Positions 37,895 to 43,554 of a stretch of 43,554 nucleotides of DNA are shown here, one piece after another. Source of the stretch: Granulicella sp. (GTDB lineage Bacteria > Acidobacteriota > Terriglobia > Terriglobales > Acidobacteriaceae). The position numbers and the translations under genes are program-made. The notes under the pieces are model-generated. The model saw nothing but the letters and a program-made list of their open reading frames with translations. It searched no databases and was not told where the DNA came from. The stretch is taken from the NCBI GenBank assembly GCA_003133205.1, contig PKWK01000405.1:7782-51335 (forward strand), in the 5' to 3' direction. Position 1 is the first letter of the stretch. The number at the start of each line of letters is the position of its first letter.

Positions 37895-40750
37895 ATGCGC
37901 GCGCACCTCGCCACGCTCGTTGAAGACTTCCGCCAGCACGCCGCGGAAACTGCCGTCGTCGCGCATCGTGGCAATCGCCGCTACGCCACTACGTACGGCG
38001 AACTCGCCTCGCTTGCGGGGCGCTTCTCCGCTGAGTTGGAGCGGCGCGGCGTTGCGCCGGGCGACCGCGTTGTGATCTGGGGCGAGAACTCCGCCGAGTG
38101 GATCGCCGTCTTCTTCGGCTGCCTGCTGCGCGCGGTCATTGCGGTGCCGCTCGACGCTGCCGGCGCGCCCGACTTCGCGGCTCGCGTCATCCGCGATACG
38201 GCACCGAAGTTGATTGTGGGCGATCTGCATCTGCTCAACACGCTCAACCCACATCTCAAACGCGAGATGTGGGGCACCCAGCTCTCAACCAGCAACCAGC
38301 AACCAACAACCAGCAACCAATTGCCGCTCGCCACGATCGCCGACCACCTGCCTGCCGAGCCGCTCTTCACCGCGAGCGACGCGATCCGCCCGCACACGCC
38401 GTTTCAGATCGTCTTCACCTCCGGCACCACGTCCGAGCCGCGCGGCGTCGTGCATACGCATCGCAACATCCTCGTGACGCTCGAGCCCATCGAGCGCGAG
38501 ATGCAGAAGTACCTCAAGTACGAGCGCTGGTTCCATCCGCTGCGCTTCCTGCACTCGCTTCCGCTGAGCCACGTCTTCGGCCAGTTCATGGCGCTGTGGA
38601 TTCCCGGCCTGCTCGCCGCCGAAGTCCACTTCGCCGAACAGCTCGAACCCTCACGCATCACCGATCTCATCCGCCGCGAGCGCATCTCCGTGCTGATCGT
38701 GGTGCCCCGCGTGCTGCATCTGCTGCGCCTCCATCTGCTCGGCCGCTTCCCCACGCTGGCGCAGCAACTCGAGCAGCCGCCGGCGCCTTCCATCTGGAAA
38801 CGCTGGTGGCGATTCCGCCGCATCCATCGCGCGCTTGGCTGGCGGTTCCTCGCCGTCATCTCCGGCGGCGCCACGCTGCCCGCAGACCTCGAAGCCTTCT
38901 GGAACCGCCTCGGCTTCGCCCTCATCCAGGGCTACGGCATGACCGAGACCGCCGCGCTGGTCACCCTGAATCATCCGTTCCACATCGTCGAGGGCTCGAT
39001 CGGCAAGCCGATGCCGGGCCAAGAAGTGAAGCTCACCGACGAGGGCGAAATCCTGGTCCGCGGCGACATGCTCACCGAGGCAACGTGGCAGGCCGGCGCG
39101 ATGCACAAGCGCGAAGGCGAGTGGCTCGCCACCGGCGATCTCGCGGAGAAGAATGCGGCCGGACAACTCCGCTTCCTGGGCCGCAAGGGCGACGTCATCG
39201 TCACCTCCGCCGGGCTCAACATCCATCCCGGCGATCTCGAATCCGCGCTCACCGCCCAGCCCGGAATCCGTGCCGCGGTGATCGTCCCCTGCGATCTTGC
39301 CGCGGGCCCGGAGCCTGTCGCCGTCGTCATCCTTTCCGCACCCGATTTGATGTCATCCCGCAGCACAGCGGTGGGATCTGCTTCTTCGACTGACCACCAA
39401 CTCGACTCCGCCGTCGCCGCCGCCAACCGCACGCTCGCCGAATTTCAGCAGATTCGCCGCGTCCTGCGCTGGCCCGAGCCGCAGTTCCCGTACACCTCCA
39501 CGGGCAAACTGCTCCGCCGCAAGGTCGCCGAGTGGGCCTGCGCGACGCTCACCGGCCGCCAGCAATCCGCCTCCGCTCCAACACAGGACGCAATCCTCAC
39601 TCTCGTCTCCGAAGTCACCGGCGAGCCCATCCCCGCGACCGGCGACGCCAACCAACTCCGCCTCTCCGAAGACCTCCATCTCGACTCGCTCGGCCGCGTG
39701 CAACTTCAGTCCGCGCTGGAGCAGCGCTTCTCGCTCGAACTCGAAGACGACGAGGTCGCCACCCTCTCCACCATCGCCGATCTCCGCGCCCTCATCGACC
39801 AGCACCTCAACGCCGCCAGCGAGGCGGGTGCCCCACATCTCGCCGCTACCTCTTCCTTGTCATCCCACAGCGCCACTTTGCCATCCGCCAACACCAATTT
39901 GTTGTCATCCCGCAGCGTAGCGGAGGGATCTGCTTCTCTCCCATCGAGCCCCACAGCTCCCGCGCCCACCACCGAATCCCAACCAACAACCTCCTCCCCA
40001 CTGACCACTGACCACTCACCACTTACCACTCATACCTATCCCCACTGGCCCTGGAGCTGGCCCATCCAGGCCATCCGCGTCGTCTGGATCGAACTCATCG
40101 TGCGCCCGCTCATCTGGCTGCTCGCCGCGCCGCGCGTCACCGGCGCATCGAACGCACACAAACCCCCAACCTCGAACCCCCAACCTCTCCTGATCATCTG
40201 CAACCACATCACCTCCTACGACGGTGCGTTCGTCCTCTACGCGCTTCCGGCCAAGCTCCGCCGCCACGTTGCCGCCGCCATGTCGGGCGAGATGCTGCTC
40301 GACTATCGCAACATGCGCAACCAGCCGAATTGGTTCGCCAACCTGCTCGCACCGGCCGCTTACTGGCTCCTGACCGCGCTGTTCAACGTCTTCCCGCTGC
40401 CCCGCGCGCGAGGCTTCCGCCGCAGCTTCGCCCACGCCGGCGAGGCGATGGACCGCGGCTATTCCGTGCTCATCTTCCCCGAAGGAACGCGCTCGCTCAC
40501 CGGCCAGATGAACCCGTTCCGCCCCGGCATCGGCCTGCTCGCGCAGGAATCGCGCGTGCCCATCCTGCCCGTGGCGATCCGAGGCCTCGGCGAGATTCAC
40601 GCGGAACTGAAGAGCAAGCCGCACACGCGCTGGTTCCGTTCCGGCCGCATCGAAGTCCGCATCGGCCAACTCATCCCCGCGGCCGACGACACCACCGACC
40701 CCGCCCAACTCACCGCGCAGCTCGAACAAGCTGTCCGCTCGCTCCTGTAG
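37895..40750 (+). CDS. Three-domain acyl-CoA/ACP synthetase - carrier protein - acyltransferase fusion
   Basis: 951 residues. Domain 1 (1-about 545) is an ANL adenylating enzyme: FTSGTTSEPRGVVHTHRN, VISGGATLP, QGYGMTETAALVTLN, GEWLATGDLAE, and YTSTGKLLRRKVAEW. Domain 2 (about 560-640) is an acyl-carrier domain with Ser598 in LHLDSLGRVQL for phosphopantetheine. Domain 3 (about 730-951) is a PlsC-type acyltransferase: NHITSYD (HX4D, His771/Asp776) and FPEGTRS. It probably activates a fatty acid, loads it on its own carrier and transfers it to a lysolipid. Linkers are built of dispersed repeats (131-143, 486-497, 645-712). ATG 37895 lacks a Shine-Dalgarno sequence; TATTAT (37882-37887) ends seven bases before it. 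Confidence 0.9.
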   Translation: MRAHLATLVEDFRQHAAETAVVAHRGNRRYATTYGELASLAGRFSAELERRGVAPGDRVVIWGENSAEWIAVFFGCLLRAVIAVPLDAAGAPDFAARVIRDTAPKLIVGDLHLLNTLNPHLKREMWGTQLSTSNQQPTTSNQLPLATIADHLPAEPLFTASDAIRPHTPFQIVFTSGTTSEPRGVVHTHRNILVTLEPIEREMQKYLKYERWFHPLRFLHSLPLSHVFGQFMALWIPGLLAAEVHFAEQLEPSRITDLIRRERISVLIVVPRVLHLLRLHLLGRFPTLAQQLEQPPAPSIWKRWWRFRRIHRALGWRFLAVISGGATLPADLEAFWNRLGFALIQGYGMTETAALVTLNHPFHIVEGSIGKPMPGQEVKLTDEGEILVRGDMLTEATWQAGAMHKREGEWLATGDLAEKNAAGQLRFLGRKGDVIVTSAGLNIHPGDLESALTAQPGIRAAVIVPCDLAAGPEPVAVVILSAPDLMSSRSTAVGSASSTDHQLDSAVAAANRTLAEFQQIRRVLRWPEPQFPYTSTGKLLRRKVAEWACATLTGRQQSASAPTQDAILTLVSEVTGEPIPATGDANQLRLSEDLHLDSLGRVQLQSALEQRFSLELEDDEVATLSTIADLRALIDQHLNAASEAGAPHLAATSSLSSHSATLPSANTNLLSSRSVAEGSASLPSSPTAPAPTTESQPTTSSPLTTDHSPLTTHTYPHWPWSWPIQAIRVVWIELIVRPLIWLLAAPRVTGASNAHKPPTSNPQPLLIICNHITSYDGAFVLYALPAKLRRHVAAAMSGEMLLDYRNMRNQPNWFANLLAPAAYWLLTALFNVFPLPRARGFRRSFAHAGEAMDRGYSVLIFPEGTRSLTGQMNPFRPGIGLLAQESRVPILPVAIRGLGEIHAELKSKPHTRWFRSGRIEVRIGQLIPAADDTTDPAQLTAQLEQAVRSLL
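38264..38321. repeat. Dispersed repeat plus heptamer tandem repeat inside the fusion gene
   Basis: GAGATGTGGGGCACCCA (38264-38280), then five heptamers AACCAGC, AACCAGC, AACCAAC, AACCAGC, AACCAAT (38287-38321). They encode MWGTQLSTSNQQPTTSNQ, a stretch inserted between two conserved parts of the adenylating domain. Confidence 0.85.
39351..39387. repeat. Dispersed repeat TGTCATCCCGCAGC copy 1
   Basis: TGTCATCCCGCAGCACAGCG followed by GTGGGATCTGCTTCTTC. It is translated as MSSRSTAVGSAS within the fusion protein and matches the copy at 39902-39937 in sequence and reading frame. Confidence 0.8.
39824..40032. repeat. Repeat cluster forming the carrier-acyltransferase linker
   Basis: In order: GCGGGTGCCCCACATCTCGC (39824-39843), a partial TTGTCATCCCACAGCGCC (39858-39875), a full TGTCATCCCGCAGCGTAGCG copy continuing GAGGGATCTGCTTCTCT (39903-39937), AACCAACAACC (39981-39991), and five heptamers CCACTGA, CCACTGA, CCACTCA, CCACTTA, CCACTCA (39998-40032). 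Nearly all of the linker between the carrier and acyltransferase domains comes from these repeats. Confidence 0.85.
40164..40184. repeat. Short heptamer repeat inside the fusion gene
   Basis: Three 7-base units CCCCAAC, CTCGAAC, CCCCAAC, then a partial CTCT. Encodes PPTSNPQP in front of the acyltransferase core. The unit is shared with the uvrA repeat (CTCGAAC). Confidence 0.65.
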
Positions 40751-40781
40751 AATCTGTCCTTCAGCGATCAGGAGAAACCCC

Positions 40782-41339
40782 ATGCGTCTGTCGAGACTCC
40801 GGTGGGCATCGCTCGTCCTCGCATCCGTCCTCGCTCCGTTCACGGTTCCAGTCCACGGTCAGGAGGTCGAGAGCGAGCCCGCGAAGCCGATCGCCACCTT
40901 CACCACCGGCTGGACCTATCTCTGGGCCGACCAGGGCAACCACTATCGCTCCAACCTCAACGGCTGGTTCGTCCGTCCTACCGTGATCCTTCCCCGCGGC
41001 TACTCCGTCTTCTTCTCCAACACCAACTACTACGGCAGGAACGCCAAGGGCTCGGTCAACTCGCACGGCTTCACCTGGGGCGTCAGCAAGGGAGTCTTTA
41101 CCCACCCGAAGTTCAAACCCACCGTCTTCGCCGAGGCCGGCGACGTTCGCGCCTCGTCCGCCGGAACCATCACCAACGAGCTGCTCGTCGCCGGCGGCGT
41201 TGGCCTCTCCATCCCGATCAAGCGGTGGGTTTCGCTCGCCGTCGCCCCCGCCGAGTACATCTTCCTCTATCCCCACAGCGACTGGCGCAACGACTACAAC
41301 GGCAAAGTAGGCCTCAGCTTCCCCATCGGCCATCACTGA
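40782..41339 (+). CDS. Outer-membrane beta-barrel-like protein
   Basis: 185 residues. A signal peptide (LRWASLVLASVLAPFTVPVHG) and then alternating aromatic strands: TTGWTYLWADQGNHYRSNLNGWFVRPTVIL, GYSVFFSNTNYYGRNAKGSV, PTVFAEAGDVRAS, and WVSLAVAPAEYIFLYP, ending GKVGLSFPIGHH. The pattern fits a small outer-membrane barrel; the family is not recognised beyond that. ATG 40782 has AGGAG eight bases upstream. It follows the fusion gene by 31 bases on the same strand, so they may be co-transcribed. A GC-rich inverted repeat GCCGCC/GGCGGC lies after its stop (41360-41379). Confidence 0.75.
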   Translation: MRLSRLRWASLVLASVLAPFTVPVHGQEVESEPAKPIATFTTGWTYLWADQGNHYRSNLNGWFVRPTVILPRGYSVFFSNTNYYGRNAKGSVNSHGFTWGVSKGVFTHPKFKPTVFAEAGDVRASSAGTITNELLVAGGVGLSIPIKRWVSLAVAPAEYIFLYPHSDWRNDYNGKVGLSFPIGHH

Positions 41340-41483
41340 CTCAGGCCCTGCCGCTTACCGCCGCCTTCGAACGGGCGGCCCACGGGGTCCATTCCGCTCT
41401 GCGAAACGGAAATACCTGAAATCAAGGATTTTGTGCCTCACTTCAAGGGGAATTGATCTGACCAATTATTATCTACCGACCAC

Positions 41484-41513
41484 TTGACAGGCGACCTCAG
41501 GCGCTCCTATGAT
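41484..41513 (+). promoter_or_regulatory. Strong sigma70-like promoter
   Basis: TTGACA (41484-41489), an 18-base spacer, and TATGAT (41508-41513). Expected transcript start near 41520 leaves a 40-base leader with GGAGGG before ATG 41560 of the receptor gene. Confidence 0.75.
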
Positions 41514-41559
41514 TCGGCCCTTATTTCCTGCAACCTGGGAATCTTTCCGAGGAGGGTCT

Positions 41560-43014
41560 ATGCTGTCCAAAAAGAACTCAATAATTCTGTCCACCGTTGT
41601 TATCCTTTTTGCTTTCAGCTTGGTATCGGCTTTTGCCCAGGGCTTTGGCACGCTTGTCGGAACTATCACCGATCCCTCCGGCAGCGTCATCCCCGGAGTT
41701 AAAGTGACGGTGACCGACCAGGGCACGCAGACTGCGCGCTCGGTGCTCGCCAACGCCCAGGGTTACTACGTGATTCCCTCGCTGCACCCCTCCACGTATG
41801 ACCTCACCGCAAGCACATCAGGCTTCGCCACCCACGAGCAAAAGGACGTCACCCTGCTCGCCGACCAGAGCCTCACCGTCGACATCCGCATGACGATTGG
41901 TCGGATTACTGAAACCGTCAGCGTCCAATCGAATTCGATCCAGGTGGACACCACCACCTCCGCGCTTTCGCAGGTGGTCGAGGAGAAGCGCATCGTCGAC
42001 CTGCCGCTCAACGGTCGCAATCCCGTCTCCCTTGCCCTGCTCGTGCCGGGAACCATCCAGGCGCCTGCCAACGGTGCCGATCAAGGCCAGTACAAGACCA
42101 TTCCCTCTTCCATCACCGTCTCGGCCAACGGCTCACGCGCCAATCAGACAGGCTTCAACCTCGACGGCTCGTCGAACAACGACATCTACACCAACGTTAA
42201 CCAGCCGTTCCCGTTCCCCGACGCCCTGCAGGAGTTCAGCGTCCAGACGAGCAACTACACCGCACGCTACGGCGGCAACTCCGGCGCCGTGGTCAATGCC
42301 ATCAGTAAGTCCGGCACCAATTCCTTCCATGGTGATTTGTTTGAGTTCAACCGCAACGCCATCTTCAACGGTGCGAACCATTTCGGCTATCTGAACGGCG
42401 TCAAGACCCGCGACCAGTTGAAGCGCAACCAGTTTGGCGGCGTCATCGGCGGCCCCATCTATCGTGATCACACGTTCGTCTTCTTCGGCTATCAGCAGAC
42501 GCAGATCCGCAACATTCAGAACGGCCTCAACGCGCTGGTCGCCACCCAGGCCGAGTTGAACGGCGACTTTTCCGCGATTCCGGCGCAGCTCTTTAACCCG
42601 GTGACCAAGGTTCCGTACACGGGCAATCAGATTCCCAAAGGGACGTTCGATCCGGCGGCCGTGCTGTTCGCGACCAAGTACCTGCCTATTTCTACCGTAG
42701 CGAACGGCTCGATTACCTATGCCCTGCCGCTGTCGCAGAGCTTCAATGAATACATCGTGCGCGGCGACCAGGTGCTGGGGGCCGGCGATCATCTCTTCGC
42801 CCGCTACTATCTCGACAAGTACAACAACAATCCGTTCCTCACTGCATCGAACTACCTCACCACCGTCAGCGCCACGCAGATCTTCTCGCACAACGCGATC
42901 CTCGGCGAGAGCCATGTCTTCTCGCCCAACCTGCTGAACGATTTGCGGCTCTCGTTTTCGCGTGTGACCACCAACGCCGGCCGCCGTCCACCTCGATCTC
43001 CGCGGCCGACCTGA
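41560..43014 (+). CDS. TonB-receptor-like outer-membrane protein, N-terminal part (frameshifted)
   Basis: 484 residues. Signal peptide (SIILSTVVILFAFSLVSAFA), then a carboxypeptidase-regulatory-like domain (TLVGTITDPSGSVIPGVKVT VTDQGTQTARS), and a plug-like domain (VVEEKRIVDLPLNGRNPVSL; GGNSGAVVNAISKSGTNSFHGDLFEFNRNAIFN). This is the acidobacterial Oar/TonB-dependent receptor type, normally over 1000 residues. After RVTTNAG the frame reads RRPPRSPRPT and stops; a one-base deletion near 42980 explains this. ATG 41560 has GGAGGG upstream. Possible role: uptake or surface binding of polymers. Confidence 0.85.
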   Translation: MLSKKNSIILSTVVILFAFSLVSAFAQGFGTLVGTITDPSGSVIPGVKVTVTDQGTQTARSVLANAQGYYVIPSLHPSTYDLTASTSGFATHEQKDVTLLADQSLTVDIRMTIGRITETVSVQSNSIQVDTTTSALSQVVEEKRIVDLPLNGRNPVSLALLVPGTIQAPANGADQGQYKTIPSSITVSANGSRANQTGFNLDGSSNNDIYTNVNQPFPFPDALQEFSVQTSNYTARYGGNSGAVVNAISKSGTNSFHGDLFEFNRNAIFNGANHFGYLNGVKTRDQLKRNQFGGVIGGPIYRDHTFVFFGYQQTQIRNIQNGLNALVATQAELNGDFSAIPAQLFNPVTKVPYTGNQIPKGTFDPAAVLFATKYLPISTVANGSITYALPLSQSFNEYIVRGDQVLGAGDHLFARYYLDKYNNNPFLTASNYLTTVSATQIFSHNAILGESHVFSPNLLNDLRLSFSRVTTNAGRRPPRSPRPT

Positions 43015-43554
43015 ACATCCCCGTCTATCAGCCCACGCAATTTGCCAAGGCGCTGGACGGCATGAACGTCTCCGGCTACTTCAACATCAGCTCGTTCCCG
43101 CCGTCCATCATGAACCGCATGGCGTACACGCTCTCCGACGACCTGAACTGGACGCACGGCCGCCACAACTTCACCTTAGGGGGCTCCGTTGCGCGTGGCC
43201 AGGTGCTACTGCGGGATGCGTACCTCTACGGCGGCGTCTTCTCCTTCACCGCGGATAACACCGGCAACGCGCTCTCCAGCTTCCTACTCGGCAGCATGCG
43301 CACCTTCCAGCAGGGCGCGGGCGAGTTCAAAGATAACCGCAACTACTACTACACCTTCTATGCGCAGGACGACTTCCACGTCTCGCACAACCTCACGCTC
43401 AACCTCGGCCTGCGTTACGAGCCGTTCATTCCGTGGTACGAGACCAAGGGCCGCGTCGAGCAGTTCCGCGCCGCCAACTACGCCAACGGCATCGTCTCCA
43501 CGCAGTTCCCCAACGCTCCGGCCGGGCTGCTCTTCCCGGGCGATGCGGGCCTGC
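42984..43554 (+). pseudogene. Continuation of the receptor gene after the frameshift (partial at window end)
   Basis: From about 42984 another frame continues the barrel: PSTSISAADLNIPVYQPTQF, FNISSFPPSIMNRMAYTLSD, DLNWTHGRHNFTLGGSVARG, TYAQDDFHV-like FYAQDDFHVSHNLTLNLGLRYEPF. These are typical of the C-terminal barrel of TonB receptors, and it remains open at 43554. An ATG at 43062 could be called as a start but is inside the domain. It is either a true mutation or a sequence error. Confidence 0.75.

Overview
The window is high-GC, densely coded chromosomal DNA that looks like Acidobacteriota, class Terriglobia (Granulicella/Edaphobacter/Terriglobus-like). This is inferred from a 'VWFA-related' secreted protein, a plug-type receptor with an N-terminal carboxypeptidase-regulatory-like domain, several small secreted proteins, and many short dispersed repeats. 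No plasmid, phage, insertion-sequence or CRISPR signature was seen. It is mostly ordinary chromosome with several decayed genes and an unusual load of short repeats.

Layout. 1-7.6 kb: xylulose-5-P/fructose-6-P phosphoketolase, convergent with a VWFA-related protein and a remnant of a second one; then a DUF4230 protein, a small membrane protein, an alpha/beta hydrolase, UbiX and a tiny membrane protein. 8-12.9 kb: uvrA, a CPBP membrane protease (4-bp overlap) and pyrE. 12.9-17 kb: a DUF4160/DUF2442 gene pair with an inverted repeat in its promoter, divergent from mtnA; a universal-stress-protein (USP) remnant; a Crp/Fnr regulator; and a tandem-domain USP. 17-25.7 kb: a fibronectin-III lipoprotein divergent from a GH27 alpha-galactosidase; two overlapping DUF488 genes with a probable dual-OB-fold gene; cimA; a structured palindromic element; a tandem-cytidylyltransferase/GHMP-kinase pair; and a truncated sialate O-acetylesterase. 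25.9-32.1 kb: tRNA-Val(UAC), then folC-plsC-peptidase C26-rsmG, two exact parS sites, parA and parB, a chromosome-segregation locus that usually lies near oriC. 32.3-43.5 kb: HU, DUF2461, two secreted proteins, a frameshifted esterase, a three-domain acyl-activating/carrier/acyltransferase fusion, an outer-membrane protein, and a frameshifted TonB-receptor-like gene running off the end.

Three themes cut across the genes. (1) Heptanucleotide tandem repeats occur at six loci, two of them between genes and four inside open reading frames of uvrA and the lipid fusion gene; other dispersed repeats have been absorbed as protein linkers. (2) Several genes have no Shine-Dalgarno sequence but carry a -10-like hexamer 5-9 bases before the start codon, suggesting common leaderless transcription. 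(3) Partial or frameshifted copies of genes point to ongoing decay of paralogous surface and stress genes. The DUF488-DUF488-dual-OB operon and the GHMP-kinase/double-cytidylyltransferase pair are the best candidates for poorly described systems.
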